From positions 1,500,506 through 1,564,505 of the forward strand of contig OX638316.1 in NCBI GenBank assembly GCA_951812525.1: a stretch of 64,000 nt of DNA, in the 5' to 3' direction. The notes beneath the pieces are model-generated. The model worked only from the letters and a program-made list of their open reading frames with translations, was not told the origin of the DNA and did no database searches. Of the stretch, positions 9,616-17,727 are shown piece after piece (position 1 is the first letter of the stretch; each line of letters opens with the position of its first letter). The translations under genes were made by a program, and so were the position numbers. This DNA comes from an uncultured Poribacteria bacterium (GTDB taxonomy: Bacteria; Poribacteria; WGA-4E; WGA-3G).

Positions 9616-9631
9616 TAACTGCATAAACATA

Positions 9632-9732
9632 GGTTGGGTTGAGCGGAAAATGGAAAACCAAACGCTTAGACACAGGAGATTTCGCATTCCAACGGACTTG
9701 GACCCTCCGAAATCCCCGCGAAACCCAACACT
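9632..9732. repeat. GGTTGGGTTGAGC ... GCGAAACCCAACACT inverted repeat in the mnmA leader
   Basis: Two arms, 9632-9644 and 9718-9732, are complementary around TTGGGTT/AACCCAA and about 73 bp apart. The same arms recur at 12640-12735 around another unique sequence. This resembles the widespread dispersed GTTGGGTTTCGC repeat. Both arms would be transcribed in the mnmA leader and could pair. Confidence 0.5.
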
Positions 9733-9759
9733 TCAACTTTACCTTAACCGAGTAGTTCC

Positions 9760-10857
9760 ATGAAAAAAATTCTCGTCGCAATGAGTGGAGGCGTAGACAG
9801 TTCCGTCACCGCTGCCATGATGGTTGACGTAGGCTATGATGTCACCGGCATCACCATGCGCCTCGGCGCGCCCGATACAATCGAAGTTGAACCCGAGCGT
9901 CCCAACTGCTGTTCACTTGAAGGCATTGAGGATGCACGTCGCGTCGCCACACAACTCGGCATTCCTTTCTACGGCGTGAACTACGAGGACGCTTTTCGCG
10001 AACAGATTATTGACTATTTCGTAGATGAGTACCTCATCGGCAGAACCCCCAGCCCATGTATGGTATGTAATCGGGAACTGAAGTTTGGCAAACTCCTCGA
10101 TCTCGCCAAAACATTGGAATGCGATGCCATTGCCACCGGACACTATGCCCGTATTGAGCAACACCCAGAGACAGGACGCTATCTCTTACGCAAAGCACTT
10201 GATGTCAGCAAAGACCAATCCTATTTCCTCGCCGCACTTACACAAGACCAACTACGCTGCGCCATGATGCCCCTTGGTGAATACACGAAAACCGAAGTCC
10301 GCGATCTTGCCCGCAAGTATCAATTGCGCACCGCTGAAAAAATTGAGAGCCAAGAACTCTGTTTCGTTGCCGACACCAACTACAGGCGTTTCCTCAAAGA
10401 CAGAGTCCCAGAAAAAATTGAAGCGGGCGATATTGTGGATGAAGAGGGCAAGGTCCTTGGTAAGCATGACGGTGTCCCGTTTTATACCGTCGGACAGCGC
10501 CGCGGGTTAGGCATCGCAGTCGGCAAACCGCTCTATGTGACGCAGCTTGACGCAACAAAGAATACAGTTGTTGTTGGCGAATCCAATGACCTCTTTGAGG
10601 ACACAATGTACGTCGAACGCCTCAACCTCATTGCCATTGAGAAGTTGACAGAACCGATCCGTGCGCACGTCAAAATCAGATCCCGTGATGACGGCGGTCC
10701 GGCGACAATTACTCCAATCAGCGATACAGAAGCGGTGGTGAAGTTTGACGAGCCGCGCCGAGCCATTACCCCCGGACAAGCCACCGTCTTTTACGACGGC
10801 GAATACGTCCTCGGCGGCGGTTGGATTACCATGGGTGGGGTTTGTAACCCCGACTGA
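9760..10857 (+). CDS. mnmA: tRNA-specific 2-thiouridylase MnmA
   Basis: MnmA transfers sulfur to C2 of the wobble uridine (U34) of tRNA for Lys, Glu and Gln, using ATP to adenylate the base. The P-loop SGGVDSS is at residues 9-15. The catalytic cysteine is Cys103 in PCMVCNRELKFG, and its disulfide partner is Cys201 in SQELCFV. The ATP-pyrophosphatase core is followed by the central and C-terminal beta domains; the total length of 365 residues is normal. The sequence TVGQRRGLGI is also diagnostic. The last residues, GGVCNPD and the stop codon, are encoded by a copy of a dispersed hairpin repeat. Downstream, after an unrelated membrane protein gene, lies miaA, a second tRNA anticodon-loop modification gene. 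Confidence 0.97.
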   Translation: MKKILVAMSGGVDSSVTAAMMVDVGYDVTGITMRLGAPDTIEVEPERPNCCSLEGIEDARRVATQLGIPFYGVNYEDAFREQIIDYFVDEYLIGRTPSPCMVCNRELKFGKLLDLAKTLECDAIATGHYARIEQHPETGRYLLRKALDVSKDQSYFLAALTQDQLRCAMMPLGEYTKTEVRDLARKYQLRTAEKIESQELCFVADTNYRRFLKDRVPEKIEAGDIVDEEGKVLGKHDGVPFYTVGQRRGLGIAVGKPLYVTQLDATKNTVVVGESNDLFEDTMYVERLNLIAIEKLTEPIRAHVKIRSRDDGGPATITPISDTEAVVKFDEPRRAITPGQATVFYDGEYVLGGGWITMGGVCNPD

Positions 10858-10906
10858 GGATTCCCTACTATCATTGCAGGAGGGGTTTATAACCCCGACC
10901 GAGGAA
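10832..10906 (+). repeat. Two tandem hairpin repeats overlapping the mnmA stop codon
   Basis: GGGGTT-TGT-AACCCC followed by GACTGAGGA (about 10835-10861) and GGGGTT-TAT-AACCCC followed by GACCGAGGA (about 10881-10907) are two copies of one unit in tandem. The first overlaps the 3' end of mnmA and provides its TGA stop. They belong to the same structural family as the GCGATC-type hairpins elsewhere. Confidence 0.6.
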
Positions 10907-10914
10907 TCTCCCAA

Positions 10915-11421
10915 ATGCAAACCACCTTCACTCCCCAAGATTTCAGAGAGACATTCAAACCCGTTCTGATGAAATGGACCTGCACTTACGCCATCTTCGT
11001 AGGTGCCGTTATCCTTTTTATTTTTTCACTACATCACATGCTACCTTATGCCATATCAGCATTGGGCGTAGACATCCTTAGAATTATCGAGTATGGGAGA
11101 AAAAATGTAGTAGGTGGAATTGTTATCTGCGTAAATGGGCTGGGGATTTTTGCTATCGGTTGTAATGTCTGCGGGGTTGTTGCTATCGGTATAAACGCCG
11201 GTGGTATCATCGCTATCGGTGGTAATGCGTTTGGTATTATTTCTATCGGCACAAGCACAATGGGTATCTATACTCTTGGTGGCCATGCGATTGGTGTTTA
11301 TGCCATCGGTTGGCGTGCCCATGGTAACTATGTTTTCTCCTATTCGGCGAAGGGGAGTGGTAGATACTTATTCTCACCGTATCGTCAAGATCCGAAGGCA
11401 GTCGCCTTTTTCATGCGTTAG
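10915..11421 (+). CDS. Membrane protein with decapeptide GIxAIGxNAx repeats
   Basis: This 168-residue protein is of unknown function. Residues about 20-45 form a hydrophobic segment (YAIFVGAVILFIFSL). From about residue 70 there is a regular ten-residue repeat: GVVAIGINAG, GIIAIGGNAF, GIISIGTSTM, GIYTLGGHAI, GVYAIGWRAH. The period and the small/hydrophobic alternation suggest a short beta-solenoid or a membrane-associated ribbon. The tail is polar (YLFSPYRQDPKAVAFFMR). It ends 9 bp before miaA and starts 57 bp after mnmA, so it is probably co-transcribed with both, but nothing in it suggests a tRNA-related role. Confidence 0.7.
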   Translation: MQTTFTPQDFRETFKPVLMKWTCTYAIFVGAVILFIFSLHHMLPYAISALGVDILRIIEYGRKNVVGGIVICVNGLGIFAIGCNVCGVVAIGINAGGIIAIGGNAFGIISIGTSTMGIYTLGGHAIGVYAIGWRAHGNYVFSYSAKGSGRYLFSPYRQDPKAVAFFMR

Positions 11422-11430
11422 TTTCAGAAG

Positions 11431-12351
11431 ATGACCTCTAAACTCCTCTGCCTCCTCGGTCCCACAGCAGTTGGCAAAACAGAGATAGCCATTCAATTGG
11501 CGCAACATCTCAACGCCGAAATTATCTCCGTCGATTCCCGACAAATCTATCGGCAGATGAACATCGGTACCGCCAAGCCTACCTCTGAAGAACAGCAAGC
11601 AGCACGACATCACCTCATAGACTGCGTAGACATTTCGCAACCCTTCTCCGTCGCTGACTATCAAGCCCTCGTAGACGCAGCGATCACCGACATCCAATCC
11701 AGAGGGAAGCAAGTCCTACTCGTAGGTGGTGCTGGTCTCTACTTCCGGGCTGTTGTTGACGGCTTGTTTGAAGGACCCGGAGCGGATCCTGCCCTCCGTG
11801 CGCAGCTTAAGCAAGAAGCAGCGGAACACGGTGTCAATGCTCTTCACGATCGACTCCGTGCCTGCGATTCAGAATCTGCTGACCGAATCCATCCCAACAA
11901 CAAAGTCCGCGTCATCCGTGCCTTAGAAGTCTATGAGTTAACAGGCACTCCTATGTCCGAACTCCAGCAGCAATGGCATCCGGAAAAACAGCGTTATCCG
12001 TTTATTGCCTTCTGCCTGACGATGCCGCGTGCTTTGCTCTACCATCGTATTGAGCAGCGTGTGGATGTAATGCTTGCGAACGGGTTGATCGACGAAGTTG
12101 AATCGTTGTTAGCAGCTGGCTACTCCCTTGACACCATTGCGCTCCAAAGCTTCGGTTACAAAGAGTTGATAGCGTATCTGGATGGAGAATGTACATATAT
12201 AGAAGCCATCTCGCAACTGAAGCAGAACACCCGCCGCTTCGCCAAACGCCAACTAACGTGGTTCCGCAAAGACACCCGCATTGAATGGATAGACCGAGAA
12301 TCAACACCAGACACCGTCCCCTACCTTTTAGAAAAAATCGGAGATATTTAA
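11431..12351 (+). CDS. miaA: tRNA dimethylallyltransferase MiaA
   Basis: MiaA adds a dimethylallyl group from DMAPP to N6 of A37 in tRNAs that read UNN codons. The ATP-like P-loop GPTAVGKT is at residues 10-17, followed by SVDSRQIYRQMNIGTAKPT, the standard tRNA/DMAPP-binding motif, and later GGAGLYFRA. Length (306 residues) and motif order are typical. It follows the decapeptide-repeat gene by 9 bp and probably belongs to the same transcript as mnmA, making a small tRNA-modification cluster. A terminator-like hairpin lies just after the stop. Confidence 0.97.
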   Translation: MTSKLLCLLGPTAVGKTEIAIQLAQHLNAEIISVDSRQIYRQMNIGTAKPTSEEQQAARHHLIDCVDISQPFSVADYQALVDAAITDIQSRGKQVLLVGGAGLYFRAVVDGLFEGPGADPALRAQLKQEAAEHGVNALHDRLRACDSESADRIHPNNKVRVIRALEVYELTGTPMSELQQQWHPEKQRYPFIAFCLTMPRALLYHRIEQRVDVMLANGLIDEVESLLAAGYSLDTIALQSFGYKELIAYLDGECTYIEAISQLKQNTRRFAKRQLTWFRKDTRIEWIDRESTPDTVPYLLEKIGDI

Positions 12352-12375
12352 TAGACTCATGCCGCCAAACCCTGT

Positions 12376-12406
12376 AAGGCAAGGTATTCGTGTCTTGCCT
12401 TCTTTC
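12376..12406 (+). terminator. Rho-independent terminator after miaA
   Basis: AAGGCAAG (12376-12383) and CTTGCCTT (12394-12401) form an 8-bp stem with a 10-nt loop, followed by CTTTCC. The position, 25 bp after the miaA stop, fits a transcript end, though the T-tract is weak. Confidence 0.5.
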
Positions 12407-13030
12407 CGTCTCAACCGGCTTCTCTGTCCGCTGTAGGAGCGATCTCCTGATCGCGACTTTCCCTTTGCTTTCTGCTTCTCCGTCTGCTGTGGGAGCGGTC
12501 TCCTGATCGCGACTTCCCCTTTGCCTTCGGTAGGAGCGGTTTCTAACCCCGACTTTTCTTATGCCTCAACTCCATACCCCTTCGTGTACGGATAGATCTT
12601 GTGCCTACCCCATAGGGAATAAACGTTTATAGCATCGTAGGTTGGGTTGAGCCTTATGTAAGACACCGAAGGATGGGAATATCCCTGACGCGTTCATTTC
12701 GCTTGGATACTTAGCATTGCTGCGAACCCCAACGCATCTCTTCCTAAAATCCCGCTGGCGAGGTTTCTCAACCTCGCCGATGCACCCTCAAATCCCGGAC
12801 ACCCTTTAGCCCTATAGGGGCGACATTGGTGTAGAAAGACATTCTCGGTGAATTGCCCAAGATGTAAAGCCAAATCACCTTGAAAAGTTGAAGGAAATTG
12901 AGTTATCATATTAAATAGATTCGTCTGTTTAGCCAACCTGAATATTAAACAACTTAAAAGGAACCGGTGAGCATTTTTCTTACTAGTCCATAGTTAGATA
13001 AGTGGAACATAACGGGCTCTGGATTAAAAA
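12407..13030. repeat. Repeat-rich intergenic region before the Argonaute locus
   Basis: No gene is seen. Three tandem copies of the GTAGGAGCGGTCTCC-type hairpin occur at about 12432-12460 (GCGATC-TCCT-GATCGC), 12489-12515 and 12530-12555. A GGTTGGGTTGAGC/GCGAACCCCAACGC arm pair lies at 12640-12735, a GGCGAGGTT-TCTC-AACCTCGCC hairpin at 12754-12775, and a REP-like GCCCTATAGGGGC unit with tail at 12809-12837. The last 100 bp before 13031 are AT-rich and must hold the promoter of the defence genes, but I cannot define a clean -35/-10 pair. Confidence 0.6.
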
Positions 13031-14854
13031 ATGGCAGCAAATCTCACAGCTTATTGCCTTGGAGAAGTTACAGATTATATTGACTTTGAACGACTTTGCC
13101 ATCATTTAATGTCTCTAGCGGGTTACAATCTTATTGAGCCTCTTGGTCGCTTCAATGATAAAGGGCGGGATGCTGTTCATGTCAACGCGTCTAATAAGAC
13201 TACGATATTTGCCTATAGCGTCCGTGAAGATTGGAGAGCTAAACTTGCCGAAGATGCAAAAAAGATTGATGAACACGGTCATGCTTGCCACCAATTTATT
13301 TTCATCACTACTGCTAGATTCACTGCACATCAGCGAGACGCGGCAATCGCATCTATTAAAGAAGAATTTGGTTGGCGATTGGAACTCTTTGGTATTGAAC
13401 GTCTGCAAGTTCTTCTTGACGCGATGCATCCACAAATTAAGGAACTGCATCCGAGTATTTTTCCGCCAGAATTCCTTGCGATTCAAGATCATATTGATAC
13501 TTCAACGAAGCGAAATCATCTTTTCATTAGTTCTGTTGATGAGGATGGAGTGTTTGCAGATTGGTTAACTGGAAAATTGACTACAGAGGGGTATCTCGTT
13601 TGGTCTGAGCGGTTCAAGTTCCTAGGTGGTGAAACTTATCCCGATGATGTTGACGATGCGATTAAAAATCAAACTTTCAAGTTTATCAGTCTGTATTCGC
13701 GAGCGTCCCAGAGAGATCTTGAGGTCATACGGCAAAGGGGACTTGCCCTAAATGTCCAGAGTGAGCGGGATCAAGATTTCCTTATACCTTTAAATGTGGA
13801 TGGTGTAGATCAGACCCAGTTAGATCAGGTTACGAGAACTTTAAAGTTTATCCCATTTCAGTACAATTGGGCCGAGGGACTGAGACAGTTACTGAAAAAA
13901 CTGGAACTTATTGATTGTCCGCGATCATTACCTAACGGAAAACGTATTGCTGCAGAAGCCTTTTTGAGAAACGATGTTCGGTCAAACGAAAAAGAGACCG
14001 TTTTCTCAAACTGTTTTCGAGTTCACCAAATCCCAAAGGTAATTTACCGCTTCAAATCACGCGAAGCAATTCCAAAAGAAAAATTGAGTGCACTCAGGTT
14101 GGAGTGGAGTTACAGAGAAATTGATCCGTATACTTTTCTGAGTTTTTATAGCCCTCCTGCTTCAATCCTCAAAGAATACGGTGTAACTGAAAAGGGAGGA
14201 GGTCTATGGCCGGAAGTTGAGAAAATAGATGGAATTAGGTCGTTTAACTTAGTATCAGAACTTATTCAAAAAGCACTGATTGTGAAATGTCATCAAAAAG
14301 GATTGAAGTACTGCCCCGAAACGAAACAACTCTACTTTCCTCGGGATCTCGACAAGAGCAATCGGATCAGTTTTACTCAACCTGACGGTAAAAAGACTAA
14401 TATAGCCGCCAGCGGAAAAAGAAAACACTTATCTGGAAGCAAATACCTATATTCTCTTGCTCCGAACTTTTTTGTCCGCCAAGATCTCTTTGGTGATTTT
14501 ACCGTCCTTCTTTGGATACGAGTCCGTCTTTCAGGCACAGAAGGAAAACCTTTTTCGGATAAACGTATGATTGTTTCACGCCGAAAACACTTGTGTAAAG
14601 ATTGGTGGAATAAAAAATGGTTTAACTGTACTTTAGCAGTCAGTCAATTTCTCGCGGATGGAGATAAAATAACAATTAACGAGTCAGGGGAAGCGCAAAT
14701 TATTATTGATGCTACCCCATTTTGTATGAATGCTCCAGTTGGCATTAACGAAGAAGTACTTGACGAACTTAGTCGAGAACGATCAGAAGTGATCAGAAAC
14801 TACGATGAATTTTCAGATGGAGATATTGGCGATGAGGAAATCGGAGATAACTGA
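13031..14854 (+). CDS. Nuclease-like/TIR/APAZ protein, effector subunit of a SPARTA-type short Argonaute system
   Basis: This is a 607-residue protein with three regions. Residues about 15-145 resemble an Mrr-type restriction-endonuclease fold (FERLCHHLMSLAGY, then GRFNDKGRDAVHV), but the usual (D/E)xK position reads FAYSVRED, so nuclease activity may be lost. Residues about 161-245 are a TIR domain (NHLFISSVDEDGVFADWL, VWSERFKFLGGETYPDDV, FKFISLYS). The candidate catalytic acid is Glu193 in WSER, one position off the common WxDE pattern. Residues about 330-590 look like an APAZ domain: GLKYCPETKQLYFPRD, a GKRKHLSGSKYLYSLAP core, and late RVRLSG and RMIVSRRKH strands. In known SPARTA systems APAZ holds the short Argonaute, and the TIR domain hydrolyses NAD when guide and target bind. 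The gene overlaps the pAgo gene by 23 bp. The domain calls are by eye. Confidence 0.82.
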   Translation: MAANLTAYCLGEVTDYIDFERLCHHLMSLAGYNLIEPLGRFNDKGRDAVHVNASNKTTIFAYSVREDWRAKLAEDAKKIDEHGHACHQFIFITTARFTAHQRDAAIASIKEEFGWRLELFGIERLQVLLDAMHPQIKELHPSIFPPEFLAIQDHIDTSTKRNHLFISSVDEDGVFADWLTGKLTTEGYLVWSERFKFLGGETYPDDVDDAIKNQTFKFISLYSRASQRDLEVIRQRGLALNVQSERDQDFLIPLNVDGVDQTQLDQVTRTLKFIPFQYNWAEGLRQLLKKLELIDCPRSLPNGKRIAAEAFLRNDVRSNEKETVFSNCFRVHQIPKVIYRFKSREAIPKEKLSALRLEWSYREIDPYTFLSFYSPPASILKEYGVTEKGGGLWPEVEKIDGIRSFNLVSELIQKALIVKCHQKGLKYCPETKQLYFPRDLDKSNRISFTQPDGKKTNIAASGKRKHLSGSKYLYSLAPNFFVRQDLFGDFTVLLWIRVRLSGTEGKPFSDKRMIVSRRKHLCKDWWNKKWFNCTLAVSQFLADGDKITINESGEAQIIIDATPFCMNAPVGINEEVLDELSRERSEVIRNYDEFSDGDIGDEEIGDN

Positions 14855-16346
14855 TTCAGTCATAGCATTTGATGAACCAGAGTTAGAATTCCGATATGGG
14901 CAGCGTATGGCTGATCCACGTGATGGGCTTGCGCTTTTCGGGCCTTACGATGCCGATTTGCCCTCCTGCCCTGGAAGGCTGTCTTACATTCTTATTGGAA
15001 CGGACACAGGAATCACCGCCTTTAAAAAATGGGCGGATGCTATGGATCGTCCTGCTATTTTTGCCCCAAATGGGAATCAAAGGCTTTGGCCTCCATTTCC
15101 GGGATTTGAAGCCGCTTTTTGTTCGCAATGGTCTAGCAAACCAGTTAGGTCTTATCAGATTGATGGAGACCAACTCACTGAAAACTCTCGTCGTCAAGAT
15201 GAGTACGAGCGAGCGTTTGAAGTTGTCAATTGTTACCTTGAACAGTTTGAAAAGGCATCCAAACTTGATGAAAATATTGGCGCGGCTATTTGTGTGGTGC
15301 CAGATGAAATTTGGAAGAATTGTCGTCCAGAGTCCCGAGTTAAGAATCCTACGGGTCAAAATGTTTCTTCTAAAACAAAGAGGTCGAGGAAGGCAGGCCA
15401 AACTGAGATGTTTGCTGACTACGATCCACAACAGTATCAGTTGTCAACTGATTTCCGGCGACAACTCAAAGCGCGTTCAATGCGATATGAAATTCCTTTG
15501 CAAATTCTGCGCGAGTCCACATTGCGGTTGACAGACCATAATGTATTTGGAGAACGCGTGCTCACTCCACTATCAGATCGTATGTGGAACATTAGCACTA
15601 CACTCTATTATAAATGCGGTGGAAAACCTTGGAGGCTTGTGACTGCGCGCGACGGTGTTTGTTACATCGGTATCGCCTTTCGTCGAGCTGAAGAAAAAGA
15701 AAATACTGCTTGTTGTGCTGCCCAAATGTTTCTTGATACCGGAGATGGTATAGTCTTCCTTGGTGAATATGGACCGTGGTATTCATCGGGAGCAAGACAA
15801 CTTCATTTAAAAAGAACTGATGCATGCAACCTTTTACGTAGTGTTTTAGAAACTTACAAAAAACTTGAAGGTAAGCAACTTAAAGAGATTTTCTTGCATT
15901 CGCGATCTGATATTAGTAAGCATGAGTTTTCTGGTTATCAGGCAGCGTGCCCAAAGGGGGCTAAGCTCGTTGGTATAAGGGTTCGTGTAGATCGCCGACG
16001 CACGCCGAGATTATTCCGGATGGGCGACATGCCAGTCCTTAGAGGTACATTCTGGAAGATTAACAACAAGGCAGGGCTATTATGGGGAAGCGGGTTCAAG
16101 CCCCGAATTGCAACCTATGACGGATCGGAAGTTCCCGTTCCGTTACGAATTGATATTCAACATGGAGATGCTCCTATAGAAAGAGTAGCACAGGATATTT
16201 TTGGCTTAACGAAATTAAATTATAATGCTTGTCATCTTGGAGAATCTCAGCCTGTTACTGTAAGCCTTTCTGACGCTGTGGGAGAAATCCTAATCTCAAA
16301 TCCTACCGTTTCCGATCGTAAACCACAACTTAAATTCTACATATAA
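14832..16346 (+). CDS. Short prokaryotic Argonaute (MID-PIWI), catalytically inactive type
   Basis: I chose the ATG at 14832 (MRKSEITDSV), which has GGAG 9 nt upstream inside the preceding gene; a frame from 14805 is also open. The N-terminus (EPELEFRYGQ, DPRDGLALFGPYDADLP) is the usual opening of short pAgos. The C-terminal half is PIWI: YIGIAFRRAE, IFLHSRSDISKHEF, and the late LTKLNYNACH and PVTVSLSDAVGEIL motifs that contact nucleic acid. The first catalytic aspartate (GID in active enzymes) is Ala in GIAF, and the second motif is also altered, so slicing is not expected. That fits short pAgos, which only recognise the target with a guide and activate the partner effector. The length of about 504 residues is normal for MID-PIWI without PAZ. 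A HicB-like gene follows after 20 bp. Confidence 0.88.
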   Translation: MRKSEITDSVIAFDEPELEFRYGQRMADPRDGLALFGPYDADLPSCPGRLSYILIGTDTGITAFKKWADAMDRPAIFAPNGNQRLWPPFPGFEAAFCSQWSSKPVRSYQIDGDQLTENSRRQDEYERAFEVVNCYLEQFEKASKLDENIGAAICVVPDEIWKNCRPESRVKNPTGQNVSSKTKRSRKAGQTEMFADYDPQQYQLSTDFRRQLKARSMRYEIPLQILRESTLRLTDHNVFGERVLTPLSDRMWNISTTLYYKCGGKPWRLVTARDGVCYIGIAFRRAEEKENTACCAAQMFLDTGDGIVFLGEYGPWYSSGARQLHLKRTDACNLLRSVLETYKKLEGKQLKEIFLHSRSDISKHEFSGYQAACPKGAKLVGIRVRVDRRRTPRLFRMGDMPVLRGTFWKINNKAGLLWGSGFKPRIATYDGSEVPVPLRIDIQHGDAPIERVAQDIFGLTKLNYNACHLGESQPVTVSLSDAVGEILISNPTVSDRKPQLKFYI

Positions 16347-16366
16347 GACTGTTTGAGGAAATACAG

Positions 16367-16582
16367 ATGCAACGGAGTTACACTGCTATCATTCAGCAAC
16401 AAGACGGTTGGTGGATTGGGTGGATACAGGACATTCCTGGTGTCAATTGCCAAGAACGGACCAGAGATGAATTGCTGGATACGCTAGAAATCACACTTCG
16501 CGAAACGATAGCATACAATTCGGAAGAAGCACACCGCGCAACAGTGGGAAACCAATATCAGGAAGTCGCCATCCAAATTTAA
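16367..16582 (+). CDS. HicB-family antitoxin-like protein, without an adjacent hicA
   Basis: This 71-residue protein has the HicB RNase-H-like fold signature: YTAIIQQQDGWWIGWIQDIPGV followed by ERTRDELLDTLEITLRETI. HicB normally neutralises the RNase toxin HicA. I found no HicA-like reading frame on either side, so it is an orphan, or it serves a new partner. GAGGAAATACAG upstream provides a ribosome-binding site. It begins 20 bp after the pAgo stop, so it is probably on the same transcript as the TIR-APAZ/pAgo pair. Whether it belongs functionally to that system is not shown. Confidence 0.75.
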   Translation: MQRSYTAIIQQQDGWWIGWIQDIPGVNCQERTRDELLDTLEITLRETIAYNSEEAHRATVGNQYQEVAIQI

Positions 16583-17226
16583 TCTGTTAGAGAAAACAGA
16601 GTTTCAGTCCCTGTGAGCAATCTGCCAATAAATTACATTACCGACGTCAACACATTTTTTCAGAGCCATCCTATTTTACGAGGAATAAGCTTCGCGACTG
16701 AGCAGGCGCGTCCGAGGACGAAGGACGGTATGCTGCACTAACGGTAAGGCACCAATATCGTCGGTAGAAGTTGCTCAATGTTTCAAATGTCCAGTACTGT
16801 CACCCTCACATACAACACTTCCCGCTGCGACTACATCACTTGGCGTTATCGGTTCTGTGTTTGTCTCGCCACCAAACGCCGCTACAAACGCATCGACCGC
16901 TAAAGCAAAGGCATCAACAGCGATCGCAAATACTCTAATCAGTTCCGCAAGCGTTGTTGCTGAAGGCGCAAAAGTCCTTGCTGTGTGCACAAAGCCCTGT
17001 TTTTCTCAAGAGTTTCATCCCGTATGTCCTAGTCGGCTTTGACATCGATTTGCGCATTGCGTGTGATCTTTAAATCCACAATCTACTGTCGGAGATTCAG
17101 GATATTCCGTCGCGCTATGTGGGGTTCAGCCACAAATTCTATGCTAACATCAGCGATAATAAAATCCTATGTGGTAAATTAGGAAAAGTGATATAATGAG
17201 CGAAAAAAGTATAATGGGGTATACAA
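16583..17226. other. Intergenic region after the Argonaute locus, no gene recognised
   Basis: Short low-complexity frames (alanine/threonine-rich, around 16775-17040) exist on both strands but lack ribosome-binding sites and recognisable motifs. Two TATAAT boxes (17192-17197 and 17210-17215) sit just before the lipoprotein gene at 17227. The nearer one would leave a leader of only about 5 nt. Confidence 0.45.
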
Positions 17227-17706
17227 ATGAATTTATTTCAATTTACTATATTTGCTTTAATATTACTTATTTTTCCGGGTTGTGCGTTAACACCTGTTTT
17301 TCACAATACAGCAGATTCTGAAATAAAAGTGCTATCTGAATCACTAATCAACACACGACTTGAGGATTTATTTCGTCAATATCCTACACTTAGGCTTGTT
17401 AAATCAACCAGTATTGGCAATGGCAATATGCGTCACGAGTTTTCTTATGCGGCTGTAGAAAAAGAAGATGATTCACAACGCCCAAGTTATGCAAATGTTG
17501 TATATCTCTATGAGAGACAATTAACCTATTCTATTAATATATTTGTTGATGGCTCTGGCGTTATTTATGAAGTATTACAACCTGGACTCACCGAAAACAA
17601 GATTATCCTGAGCAATGAACCTTATGACAGATTCAAATCAAAAGGCAATCCAAACCGCGAAGTACACCCAACAGGAGGCAAAACTCGAAGTTTGCCATAC
17701 CCATAG
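17227..17706 (+). CDS. Small lipoprotein of unknown function
   Basis: The 159-residue product begins with a hydrophobic signal and a lipobox (LLIFPGC), so it should be a lipoprotein. The mature part contains LEDLFRQYPTLRLVKS and VVYLYERQLTYSINIFVDGSGVIYEVLQPG. This pattern resembles small outer-membrane-assembly or SmpA/OmlA-like lipoproteins, but I cannot assign the family. There is no clear Shine-Dalgarno. A TATAAT box lies 11 bp before the start, hinting at a near-leaderless transcript. Two further small lipoprotein genes, one broken, follow on the same strand. Confidence 0.65.
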   Translation: MNLFQFTIFALILLIFPGCALTPVFHNTADSEIKVLSESLINTRLEDLFRQYPTLRLVKSTSIGNGNMRHEFSYAAVEKEDDSQRPSYANVVYLYERQLTYSINIFVDGSGVIYEVLQPGLTENKIILSNEPYDRFKSKGNPNREVHPTGGKTRSLPYP

Positions 17707-17727
17707 TTAACCTATAAAGGAGTATCA

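Noticed and set aside
3723-12560. CRISPR array from repeated hairpin units
   Set aside because: Units are palindromic and irregularly spaced with no spacer-like uniform gaps, and no cas genes are present.
16775-17042. Overlapping alanine/threonine-rich frames on both strands after the HicB gene
   Set aside because: Low complexity, no ribosome-binding site, mirrored on both strands; looks like non-coding repeat.
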